From Astrothelium macrocarpum (Eukaryota; Ascomycota; Dothideomycetes; Trypetheliales; Trypetheliaceae): a DNA stretch of 64,000 nucleotides. Of this stretch, positions 36,470-46,678 are shown piece by piece. The notes under the pieces are model-generated. The model saw only the letters and a list, made by a program, of their open reading frames with translations, did not search any database and had not been told where the DNA came from. Position numbers and translations under genes: made by a program. Position 1 is the first letter of the stretch; every line of letters begins with the position of its first letter. Where the stretch lies: positions 186,001 through 250,000 of the forward strand of contig JAGEMR010000027.1 of the NCBI GenBank assembly GCA_021030915.1. The letters run 5' to 3'.

Positions 36470-37433
36470 GCTCTGAAACCTTGACAAAACCAAATATTAG
36501 AAGCATGAGAGAGCTCTCATCCTATATCTGCGGCGAGTGGAGGATGAAAGTTCAAAGTCTCGAAAATTACAGATGAATCAAGGTTGCTAAAGTGACACGC
36601 CCAAGTCTATAAGCGAACGTCTTCCGAAAGATCTAATGTGGCAGAAGTTAACCGATTTTTACCCGAAGCAAAGGTCTACAGAACGCGTTTCTCTGCTAGT
36701 CTTCATTACAACAAGCTACAATTTATATCTGAAATTGATCATGTTACAACTCGTTATGCTCGGGACATGTGTACAATGACACCAATCACGAGTGGAATCG
36801 TGACGGGTAACAAGGCAAGAGTATACAGCTTCAAACTTGTACACTCAATCCATGCCTCGGCCTCTGTGGATAAGTGCAAAGCCGCCAGGAGAATAACGTT
36901 GATTCCACCTATGTGGAAGTATCTTGCTTCTCAATCTTTTGCACTTGGTGTGTTTCTACCGGATATTCGACCGGACCAGATCTTTACCACGCGATAAGGA
37001 GGCCAAGCTAACATCAGTCCTATACTCATGTTTCTATTTACTAGATCTTAAGAACCACCATTTAACCGACTACGATGATTACTTACAGAATTCAGCTCTA
37101 TTTGCCAGAGTCATTCGCGCAGTTGGCTTGTATGGAATAATAGTCCCTCGCTCTTCGCACTTGAACCTGACCAACGTGAGGATCATCCTAACAACTGGAT
37201 GCATCAAGACCTATCAATATACGTGTTTCTCTAGTGATTGTCTCTCAAGATTGTTTCGAGCGTCTTTTGGATGCCCAAGACGCTGAAAACTACCAACCAT
37301 CGTTAGCTTCGAACATATCATAGCGCATCGACGTTCGCCTTGCCATGTTCATATATGGACCATATTTCCCATTCCTAACTAAGGATTTTTGAAATGAGGA
37401 ATCATCAGAAGATACGCCCTTGGAGTATTTTAT
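36470..37433. other. Intergenic, upstream of glutathione synthetase
   Basis: Contains the GSH2 promoter and the 3' flank of the secreted protein gene. Two overlapping plus-strand frames of about 120 codons (36638..37286) show no domain or intron support. No gene is called. Confidence 0.55.
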
Positions 37434-39092
37434 TTAGCACCATGAGGGACACTTCCCAAACCATCCTTTAAGTATCCGTGTACACCCAAGACATCCAGCT
37501 GCTTGTGCTGGCCCCTCTTCGATCGCTGTGCTTGTAGACGGATCGGCCGGCCCCGGTGCATCTATTTCAACGCGTGCGGGAGGCGTAGTGATTATGTTTG
37601 AAGGGATCGTGCTTGTAGTCATATTAGCCGGCCTATATGGATCTATTGCATTTTTCGCGGGAGGGACAATGATCGAGTTGAAAGAAGTTGTGTTCGTAGA
37701 TGAATGGACTGGCTCATGCTTCTCCGTTGTGTCTTGTGCGGGAGGCAATGTGGTTGAGTTTGATAAAGTCATGCTCGCAGATGAAATATTCCGCTCCCGC
37801 GCATCCGCTACAGCTTGTGTGTAAGGCATAACAGTCGAGTTTGAAGAAGCTGTCATGCTGGATGAGGGACTGAAGGTGTGACCTAATGCTGACGGCCCAT
37901 CTATTTGGTATACTCCATCCAAGAATTTTTCGACTCGGCATTTGTCGTCTACCCACAATCGCCATTCAACCCGTTCAAAAAAATCCTCAGAGCTGGGTCC
38001 ATGATTCGAGATGGCTTCGCTGGAAGTGGTCTCGACAGCGACTTCAAGAACTGCGTAACTAAAAATATTCCCAGTTCTATTAGACCAGGGCAAGACTGTA
38101 TATCCAGTTTGTACAGGGCGCGGGGAATCAGGCAAAAGTGACGCTATTTTATTTGAAAGCTTCGCGATTTTTTGAGTGTATCTGAACGGAAGGGGATCTG
38201 TTGGATTCGGTGGGTTTTTGCCAATATCATACGGAGTGATAACGTAAGGGATGGGCCTGTATGATCTGTGCAACGGTCCAGGACGTTGGTCTGTTCCAAT
38301 GAGCTCTCGAATACCTTGTGTCCTGTTGGTGCCATCACGAAGAACATCGAACGATCGAGCCAGAAAAATATCAGTATCAACGTATCTTGACTGATTCACA
38401 AAAACTTCCTGACAAAAAATTCCGCCCTCGTATATGTGTGAAACGTAGACTCCCGCTCTCGACGCAATTATGATAGAGGTGCACCCATAAATCCCTTTCA
38501 CACCATAGGCTCCCATGCCATTTTCAGGAAACAAGGAAAATTGTGCAGTCACATGCGTGTCTTCATAATAGAGCCAGTGTGTCCAATTACTTTTTAATCG
38601 TGGTAGACCGCTATAGTCCCTGCTGTTACTGGGTTTAGCTGGAAGCAAATGAAGTGCGCGTCTAATTCTTGAGTGATAATCCAAAATCCCATCATTGCCT
38701 GATGAAATACCAGACAAGACCCCCTTTTTGAGGTGTGAGTAAGTGGAGGAGATAGACCTTGGCCCTGTGTTTGCAGTTAAGTCGCTCTTTACAATCTGGT
38801 TGGCAGTAATTGGGACCTCGCCAGCGACGCGTGGTGTGTTTGGGTTCGATTCCTTAGTTTTAGCCTCAGAACGTACATGATAACGGTGTAAAGGAAGCCC
38901 ACCGATAGAAAAAGAGTCTTCACAGGCGCTCATATCACAATTTGATCGAGAAACCTTTGTTATTGTAGTACCGGACACAGGAATGTTGAAACCCATGGTA
39001 GCGCCCAAAATGATCATTATGTAATGAGTAAGAAGGAAAAAGCACAGCATGACCTTTCCAGCTGAATTGGAGAAGGTGCGAGACATTTTCAT
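37434..39092 (-). CDS. Putative secreted protein with Cys-x14-His motif and four 27-residue C-terminal repeats
   Basis: A single exon encodes 552 residues. The N-terminus has a hydrophobic signal or anchor segment (VMLCFFLLTHYIMIILGA, 14-31). Several N-x-S/T sequons follow, as expected for a secreted glycoprotein. The central region (about 168-400) contains SNWTHWLYYEDTHVTAQFSL and YGCTSIIIASRAGVYVSHIY, in which C204 and H219 are 15 residues apart. Residues about 426-533 consist of four 27-residue units beginning PPA or a variant, Ser/Thr/Pro-rich. The C-terminus is a short Cys-rich tail (GCLGCTRILKGWFGKCPSWC). I cannot name the family. A cysteine-hydrolase or deamidase-like fold is a weak guess from the Cys-His spacing alone. 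It is flanked by long intergenic regions. Confidence 0.7.
   Translation of the reverse strand: MKMSRTFSNSAGKVMLCFFLLTHYIMIILGATMGFNIPVSGTTITKVSRSNCDMSACEDSFSIGGLPLHRYHVRSEAKTKESNPNTPRVAGEVPITANQIVKSDLTANTGPRSISSTYSHLKKGVLSGISSGNDGILDYHSRIRRALHLLPAKPSNSRDYSGLPRLKSNWTHWLYYEDTHVTAQFSLFPENGMGAYGVKGIYGCTSIIIASRAGVYVSHIYEGGIFCQEVFVNQSRYVDTDIFLARSFDVLRDGTNRTQGIRELIGTDQRPGPLHRSYRPIPYVITPYDIGKNPPNPTDPLPFRYTQKIAKLSNKIASLLPDSPRPVQTGYTVLPWSNRTGNIFSYAVLEVAVETTSSEAISNHGPSSEDFFERVEWRLWVDDKCRVEKFLDGVYQIDGPSALGHTFSPSSSMTASSNSTVMPYTQAVADARERNISSASMTLSNSTTLPPAQDTTEKHEPVHSSTNTTSFNSIIVPPAKNAIDPYRPANMTTSTIPSNIITTPPARVEIDAPGPADPSTSTAIEEGPAQAAGCLGCTRILKGWFGKCPSWC
37495..37821 (-). repeat. Four tandem 81-bp (27-residue) repeats in the secreted protein gene
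   Basis: Related blocks begin at intervals of exactly 81 bases; the GCGGGAGG-like anchors sit at 37576, 37657, 37738 and a diverged one at 37819. In protein they start MPYTQ, LPPAQ, VPPAK and TPPAR. The copies are diverged in base sequence yet constant in length, suggesting old duplication with a kept period. Confidence 0.8.
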
Positions 39093-41301
39093 CTAAACCA
39101 AAACTGAAATATATGTGTGAAGGTTTGGGATGGGGATTTGTTTTAGTAAGGAGAGTGAAGGAGACGGCATGGAAACTTCACCAACATTCTTTTATGCAAT
39201 GCGTACAATGTTCCGACCCAAGCCTAGACTGAAATAGTTATTTCTACGTATCTATTCCGGACCGGAGGAGAGTTTGCTGGTATCGCAACAGTTTGCACAA
39301 GATGGCACAGTGATACCGCCGCTTTAGAGTTCAGCTTCCGATCCAGATTGGGGCACCATTTCCCGAGCACCCGATCAGCCATATTTCAGCCAAATCACCC
39401 TATAATATTCAATATTTTGTTACTTTCCTTTCGTTCCATTGTTTAAAATTCGGTTTTAGTTTAAGCTCAGAAGTCTCCCCCCAACTCGAGGGTTAAATCG
39501 GATGCGGCTGTACTCGTCGAGTTTGATGAGAGTCTCACTCCAATTATTCAGAGGCACGTCCGGACCGAAGGCTGAACTTTGAAACGGCAGTGGGTAGGAT
39601 CACGTCTCAACATCGTTGACGTAGATATCGCATTCACCTGTACTTACTTGGTCATGGGTGTAGTAGACGTGTGCAACGAAGCTATAAATTGCTGAATCTA
39701 AGCTGACATTTGTCTTCTGTAGTGGTCCATAGTATGAGGTCGGATTTGTTTGGAAGAATATGGTATTTGTGATCTTAAAGGACAGGCTTTATATGAGATC
39801 TAGGATCGTCAAAGAAATCTGACGCTGCCTCAGAACGACGCATCATAGGATGGTCCGCGTGTGCTCCAGTTCAGTGCCAGTGTTGAGCAACTGCCTCATT
39901 CTTCAGTGTTTGTATATTGAGCATTGAGGTGACTGTTATCTTATCATTGGTAACCTCAACCAGCTTGAGACGGTAGATGCGTGGCGTCGTTCGGATCGTT
40001 GTGGTTCGTCCGTGTTTAGCGATGCAGGCTGGTTTGGAGTATCACCGACACCATTGCTTGTGTAAAGCGACAGGCATGGATCCCAGTAGCATCTAAATAG
40101 CTGTAAGTCGTGGCGTGCTCAAGAAGATGGTCTCATAACACTCATAGCGTCCCTTTGCCGTCGAGGCTCATCTTTTGTTCCTCGTGCTTCTTTTTTAGGG
40201 GGCGATTGATTACGATATTCTGCCGTTGTTGTCGACGTTTTCTCACGATAAACGCACTTCTGGAGTTCAGTCTGGTAATGGATAGTTTAAAAAAGTGTGA
40301 GACTCGGCCTTTGATATTGTGAAACATTCTTCATCTCAACCCTTCTCTCCCTTCACGTGCATTTACCTTTCCCCAATGCTTTCCATAAAGATCAGTGGAT
40401 GATACACTCTGAATCGCATGTGAGCAACCAGTTGAGGTACATTGCCAAAGACAAGCGTATATAGGGTTGGAGAGAGCGTCTTGGCTTACCTTGGATAGCA
40501 AGCAATGGAAAGCATTGCTCAAGAGACAGTAAGTCAGAGAATCATGTTCAATACATATTAATCTGAATACGCACGTACTGAATCCGTCTCCAGCGGAGTG
40601 TTCGCATGAAAGGCGATATCCTCGGTGAGCTTTCACAAAGTGTGTGGATAGTATAAATGGCACCGCTCAATGTGCTTTCGATCGCTCAACGGTAAAAATG
40701 CTAGGCCCGTTAGCTATGTACTCTCATTATTGCTTCTGCCTTGACGGATTGACCAAAGAATTTGGTCATGAGATAGACACATGTCTTCGAGTTTTGGCTT
40801 CGGCGACCTCTGCTCGAGCTGGTAGTATATCTGACGTACAGTCGAGCAGTGCTTGCATGCACCCACAAAGCGTCGGAATCTTCCAGTGACAGCCAAGTAG
40901 TTGCTACTCCAGAGGACTTGTAACTTGTAGTGGCTGCTGTGGCATTTAGTCAAGCTGTAAGCTTCCCAAGAACATAGACAGTGAATTGAGTTACCCGCGT
41001 GGAAAAGGTATACGCATTACTATTAAACCGGCACATATGTACAAGAGCCCGGAACCTAGCGAATGACGTGAGTCATGATGAACCATTCTGAATGCGAAAA
41101 CCCCATAAAAAGCCACCAACCCAATATGTAGGAGGAAAAAGAAAGAAACAACAGAGCTTTTTGCTCCAGCATGCTTGATTTGTAACGGCAGAAAAACAAT
41201 TTACGGTGCTCGCTCAAAATGCCACCAGCAGATCCCACTGCGGTCCTGTTGGAATTCTCCTCAAACCCTACCTTTCCAACACCTTCAGCTCACTTCCTCG
41301 C
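39093..41301. other. 2.2-kb intergenic interval
   Basis: Between the secreted protein gene and the 3' end of the sterol desaturase gene. Short frames only; none has a domain or credible splice partners. It should include the promoter of the secreted protein gene. Confidence 0.55.
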
Positions 41302-42436
41302 TCACCTCTCCTTTTTGCTCTCTTCCTCTCCCTCGGGCAAATACGTGCGATCGTCTTTACCCTCAACCTCCTTGACAATCTTCTCCATCTCGTTTTTCTG
41401 CCTGTCCCACTCGTCCTTGCCCATCTTTGTCTCCTTCTGGAACAACTCCTCATTCGGCCTCCGATAACTTCCGCCCAGTCGGTCCCAGAGCGTCGTATAT
41501 TGGCCATAATTGTAGTTGAAATATAAATGATGCATGGTATGACACGCGGCGCCGTTGATGACAGGCGAATTGGCGACGTACTCGCCGTCGTGAATCATCA
41601 CAGTCCAGACGTTGATCCAGACGAACAGCAAGACGTAGGCGAACTTTTGTAGGGGGAAGATGAGCGGAAATATATGGTAAGGTATGGATTGAGCAAAGCC
41701 ATCGACTGGGTGAAAGGCGTGAGAAGCGAACGGAGTCGGCATGATCCAGCGATGATGCGGCTTGTGGAGGCGCTTATAAATGAGCGGGTGATGCAAGCCG
41801 CGATGGATGAAGTAGATGCAGCAGTCGGTGAACAAGAGGAACAAAGGGAATTGTAGGATATTGTACCACCAACCCGGACCGTCGGCAGTAGTGTCGTACA
41901 TTTTAGTATAGCCGCGGACCTCAAGCCAGAAAAAGGGGACCGTGAAAATGGCCATGATAGGTAAAGAGATCACAGATTGGCGGATCTCCTGGGCAACTTG
42001 GTTTTTGAGGTACTTGGGATGGGAAAAGGTGGCATGGTCGAAGACAAGGATGTAGGAAAGAGTGGCGCAGAGGAAGTAGATCACAGCACCGAAGAGTCTG
42101 AAGAGGGAGAAAGGTTAGATGGTGGGGAAAGGGGGGAAGAAAGGAGGGGGTTGCATACGAGGTTATGATGTAGAGACTGAACAGTTGTCGATAAGAATTA
42201 TCTCTTGTCCACTGACTTTGATATGCCCAATCTGTTGGCTGGAACTGGATATATTGGCTTGCTGGTTGGTAATGATAATTTGTGGGAGCTTCGACTGCAC
42301 TCGAGGTGGTTGCGTTGGCAGACCAAGCCAGTTCCTTGAAAACATGGTGGTTGAAGATTTTGGAGTCGACAGGCAAAAATGTGGCGTATAGGTAGTCGAA
42401 TAGGTACCTATCGAACCCCTCGAGAACGACGTCCAT
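41302..42436 (-). CDS. ERG3: C-5 sterol desaturase (Erg3)
   Basis: ER-membrane di-iron enzyme that introduces the C5-C6 double bond in ergosterol synthesis. Two exons (42436..42159 and 42097..41302; 61-nt intron) encode 357 residues. The three histidine boxes that bind iron are visible: HRGLHH, HKPHH, and HTMHHLYFNYNYGQ. Around them lie the hydrophobic segments LFGAVIYFLCATLSYILV, SLPIMAIFTVPFFWL, and FAYVLLFVWINVWTVMIHDGEY, the last being strongly conserved in Erg3. The C-terminal tail is Lys/Glu-rich (ending KKER), possibly an ER-retrieval type end. Loss of this enzyme alters azole response in fungi (family knowledge). The gene appears intact. Confidence 0.95.
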
Positions 42437-43805
42437 GCTGGCGTCTTGCTACTATTTACAGCAAAGTACCCCGACCGTCACACAAAACTTTGAAGGTCTG
42501 AAAAGTCGCAGGGAGGGAAGCAGAAGAGGGAGGTGAAGTAGCAAATCCAGCACAGGACAGGATTAAGACAAATGAAGAGTCACGCTGAGTGTAGGGCATC
42601 CATGTTCCCTGCGCGAAGTCGAAGAGTTCTCCTGACGTGAAATGGACTTGGTGTTTGCGCCCGCCGTTTTGCGCCTATGAGACCCTTTGCGAGTGCAATT
42701 TTGCATTTTAGCGCTGCCTATTGGCCAAAAATGCAGCCCTATCCGGATAAGGGGCCCGGAGGTGGCAGATGTAGCGGCCGACGGTGTGTTCGGCTTCAAC
42801 TCTTCCGTTCAGACAAGGTGTGCCCACATTCTCGCAGCAGTGCTCGTACTTCGTATAATTCTGCCTCGAAGTCGACCCCCCCCTTTGCCTGACGTGCTCC
42901 GTCTGGCGGTACTGCGCTGTAATGATACTCCGACATCGAGCATCCTGCTTCCACCGAGACATGCGTTCTTTAAAGCCTCTCGCAATGCTCGATCCGCGCG
43001 GCTTTAGGCACGGCTCGCCCATCGGGCTGCGATAATTCCCTCATACCCCGGCTGCCCTTCGGTGTACTCGCAGTATCCTCGCCGATATGATGACTAACCC
43101 CCACTTCGGTGACTTTTGCCATTCATCGTGAACCTTGATCCAGTGGGACTCTTCTCATTCCCATCCGTCTTCCCCCCACCCCACAATGACCAGCCCCCCC
43201 TTACCCTCGTACTGTGGGCCGCCCTGCCTTTACCTTACTCTTCCTACACTACCTGCCATCCCTACCGCATGCCCACGCTTCTTTCGCCGATATCGTCCTG
43301 CCCCGCTCATCCCATTATTCCCAGCTCTCTGGGCTAGTTTTATCATCCCGCATCCCCGAAGCGCCAGGGCAATGCAATGCCGGGTCTGTTTTGCAGCCGC
43401 GCCTCCCTTTTTTCTTCTTCCCGCGCCCGCGCACATCACGGGCTCCGACGAACATTCTAGGCATCCTTCGGGCAACAGAGACAGTAAGTAAGTAGGTAAT
43501 CATGCCGCATGGAGGGGCAACGGATGACAGAAGATGGATAAGATAATAAGCGACCACGAGGAAGTTGACTCGCCTTTCTTGCTCCACTATAGCTATTCTC
43601 CCAAGCCCCAGTATTCAAGGTTCAGGTAGCGTAGGATTGTACGTGTACTCGCAGCGGACGTTCTTTGGAGAAAGCCCAAGCGATGAACGGCACGGAGACC
43701 AAACACACATGCATACATACACATACACCCACGCCCAACCCGCTCGCTTCTCTCTGACCAAAGCCCATCATCGTGAGCCTTCGCAGCATGTCACTGACTC
43801 TGCTT

Positions 43806-43806
<1 letters not shown>

Positions 43807-43833
<27 letters not shown>
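43807..43833 (+). repeat. (GCT)9 microsatellite
   Basis: Nine perfect GCT units in intergenic sequence between Erg3 and the C2H2 factor gene. Confidence 0.95.
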
Positions 43834-43839
<6 letters not shown>

Positions 43840-44331
43840 GCCAAACGGCAGCCTGAATCATGAACAATTTCCGCTTTCAGCGAAACATGCAGCCGTTACG
43901 ATCCGTGCTCCCGTGTTCCTGTTGCTCCCAGGGACAATGAATTGCCCCAAACAGTAATTCCCATCCGAGCACACGACCCACACGCACGGAGACACACAGA
44001 GAGGCTTGAGAAGGATTCCGGATGGAGGGTCTCCAGAGCGAGAGGCATTTTTTGGGGGGGGAAGTAGTGATTACTTCCACCCGTCATCAGTCAGTCCATC
44101 GCCCAAAAACCCGCCGCTGTGGTTCCACGATCATCTTTCGCCCCATCCGAAAGTCCCGTACCCCGGGCACCCGGGTCGATACTGTCATCGGGGGGCGGGG
44201 CGTTCCTTTCGTATTATGTACGCGTTACGCCAGCGAAAGGCGAAGTGGAAGCAGTGGAAGTTTTCCTTTAGCCGGCCCGAGAAAGAAGACAAAGAAAATG
44301 TGGCGGGGCGCCTCGAAGCTTCTGGAGATGA

Positions 44332-44363
44332 TGGATCGATAAGATTGTGGATCGATAAGATTG
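44332..44363 (+). repeat. 16-bp perfect tandem duplication
   Basis: The unit TGGATCGATAAGATTG occurs twice with no mismatch. Each copy holds the palindrome ATCGAT. It lies in intergenic sequence 3' of the C2H2 factor gene. Confidence 0.9.
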
Positions 44364-45119
44364 AGGTGGGTCGGTGGAAAACTCTAATGAATGACAATTA
44401 TATTGTGGGATCTGAAAGAATTGTGATGTGCTTTTGATACGATTGTAATTGTTTATTGACGATTGAATGGCGTACCTGACATAGAAACGTGGGCGCCGGC
44501 GCTGTGGGTAGTTTGGAAGAGTGGTATCGAATACCATAACTGGGTCGTCCTACTGATATGGTGGATTAACTGACTGTTGGGTGCCGACTCATTGGGATGG
44601 CAAATAGCAGTATCCCGCTTTGTCTGGTGTGTGTGTGTCAGTAGACGTTCACTTGGGGATTATTTTGGTGGTGTTACCGGCTATCGGTCGCTGGTCTTGG
44701 TCAATTGTGTCACTCCTAAACTCAGCCATGGTAAAGAGGATTGCGAGGCGAAGCTTTTTCCGACTCCAATCAATGCAGATTGCCAGTGTAACGCACGTAG
44801 TACTTTTATTAGATTAGGCTACCAGTACAAAGTCATCCATCCATACCATCATAAATTACGCCAAATGAAATTCATTGGGTATCCGCATAAAATCCTCCAA
44901 CCTTTTTGGTTCCGCATCACTCACAAATGAGGATGGCCCATGTAGGCAAAGGCTCTCATGTTTTGCCGTGGCAGTCGTGCCCATCCCTAATCCCAATGAT
45001 ACGCCTTTTGGACATCGCTTGAGCGCGTCTAGAAGTTGAAGATCCATTTGTCACGCCGGAACGTCGATTGACCTGATTGCGCCATATCCTGTGACCCAAA
45101 ACCAAAGACATCGTCTCAT

Positions 45120-46678
45120 TTAGTACATTTTACGCTCTGGGAATGCGAATCCGACATGGGGAAACCCTCCTTGTCGGTGAAAGTCTTCATCTACGTCCAT
45201 TGCACCGAGATCATAGCCGCTGTCATGTGTTCTTGTGGTTTGGTAGGAATCATCGCTCGCACTGCTGCTTCGGTCCATGCTTGGTCGGCGGCCGTGGTTT
45301 CTGATGGTGCTCGCAGACGAAACAGACCCAGAAGATGAAGATGGCGAGACGGCACTTATTCTCCTGTCTTTACCGCGTCCCTTGATACCTTTGTTTGAGT
45401 TTTTGTAAAGTGTTGAAAAGTACTCCCACAGGTCTTTGTCGGCTGTAGTGACAGGATCACCCTCTCGAATAGTCGCAAACTTTTGTGTCAAAGTTCGCAG
45501 TGTAGCCGCATGGAATTTGTTTTGGTGCGACTGTCAATCTGTTAGTCTATTTCTTAATCTGAGATATTAATCGAAAGCATGCCTTCAAGTTCCCTAGCTG
45601 AGTGAACTGCTTCCCGCAGTCGTCAAGTCTACACGTAAATGGCTTGATTTGCTGGTGGACAATCTTATGGGCCCGGACATTGCCTCGCTGAGCAAATGCC
45701 TTTCCACAAATATCGCAGTTGTACGGTCTCTCGCCAGTGTGCCTTCGCTCGTGCGTCTGCATACAATGTTAGATTTAAATTGTGCAGCTATATTCTCTTG
45801 AACATACCTTGAGGTTGCCGAGTTGAGAGAATCGCTGACCGCATGAGGGTTCCTTGCAGAGCTAAATAGCGTTAGATTTCGGTATGGCTAGAAGCTCACC
45901 AAGGGAAAACTTACGAAAGGCTTGACACCAGTATGTGCTCTGATGTGAATCTCAAGATGTGTCTTCTGATAGAAGCTCTTGTCGCAGTCTGGCATAGTAC
46001 ATTGGTATCGCTTCTTGCCTTTCGAATGACCAGCCGGGCTCATTTCAGCGCTTTCGGTGATAACCTTTGGGAACATCGGATCAGCATACGGGCTCCTTTT
46101 TTGCTACAAAATGAACATTCGAGTGTAAATCAGGAACTAATTACCTTTTGCGTGGGCATGGGTTGTTGCTGTTGCTGTTGCTGTTGCTGTTGCACTGGCT
46201 CATTTGACTTTGACTTGGACTGAATTGCCTTCATGAGAGTATCCACATCCGTAGAGAACTCAGTGCCTTTGTCAGAGACTGCTGGACTTGAAAACTTGGC
46301 CGATCTAACGGAGCCTGAGTCATAAAAGCCTTGGTTTGACTGGACAGGAGAGACGGTTTCCGATTTGACCATGGGGCTTTGCTCAGTGGACGAATACCCA
46401 TTCCTTAGATTTCGTGGCTGCTGAATTGCCGGTGCAGGAGGCACGGTACTAGCATATGTCACTGCGTGGTTAAGAGGAGCAAAAGTAGAACCATATGGAG
46501 GTGGCATCGAAGGTTGAGTTGTCATTGTTCCAAAGCCAAAGTTGGTCGACTGCATTTGAATCGAATTGGCCATTCCGGTATTTGCAAACATTGGTACAGT
46601 GAGGTCAACACCAGAAGTTTGAAAGGATCGACTTGTGGCCATCGTGTTCGTCGCCCTTGATGGTCCGGTGTACGACAT
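45120..46678 (-). CDS. C2H2 zinc-finger transcription factor, Azf1-like
   Basis: Nuclear regulator with four C2H2 fingers. Exons: 46678..46145, 46103..45915, 45861..45808, 45756..45583, 45530..45120, giving about 453 residues. The N-terminal half is Ser/Gln/Pro-rich with a Gln tract of about ten, encoded by a CAACAG-type hexamer run. Fingers: CTMPDCDKSFYQKTHLEIHIRAH, split over introns; CKEPSCGQRFSQLGNLK joined to THERRH; CDICGKAFAQRGNVRAHKIVH; and CRLDDCGKQFTQLGNLK joined to SHQNKFH. The linker HTGERPYNC is standard. The intron between the last two parts appears to use a GC donor (45582..45531). The array resembles Azf1-type factors, in yeast linked to carbon-source and cell-wall gene control. 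The start is uncertain: the frame runs open upstream without an ATG, so an upstream exon may exist. Confidence 0.88.
46163..46192 (-). repeat. Hexamer repeat coding a polyglutamine tract
   Basis: Alternating CAA and CAG codons, read on the minus strand, encode about ten glutamines within exon 1 of the C2H2 factor. Confidence 0.9.

Larger units (their letters stand above)
42437..45119. other. 2.7-kb intergenic interval with simple repeats
   Basis: Erg3 promoter side and 3' flank of the C2H2 factor gene. It contains a (GCT)9 microsatellite and a 16-bp perfect tandem duplication. The many open frames between 43.1 and 44.5 kb are low in complexity and not supported as genes. Confidence 0.55.

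Noticed and set aside
36638..37286. Two plus-strand frames of about 120 codons upstream of GSH2
   Set aside because: They overlap in different frames, lack splice signals joining them and show no domain.
38838..38860. tRNA B-box-like sequence GGTTCGATTCC
   Set aside because: It lies inside the secreted protein coding frame and no cloverleaf can be formed around it.
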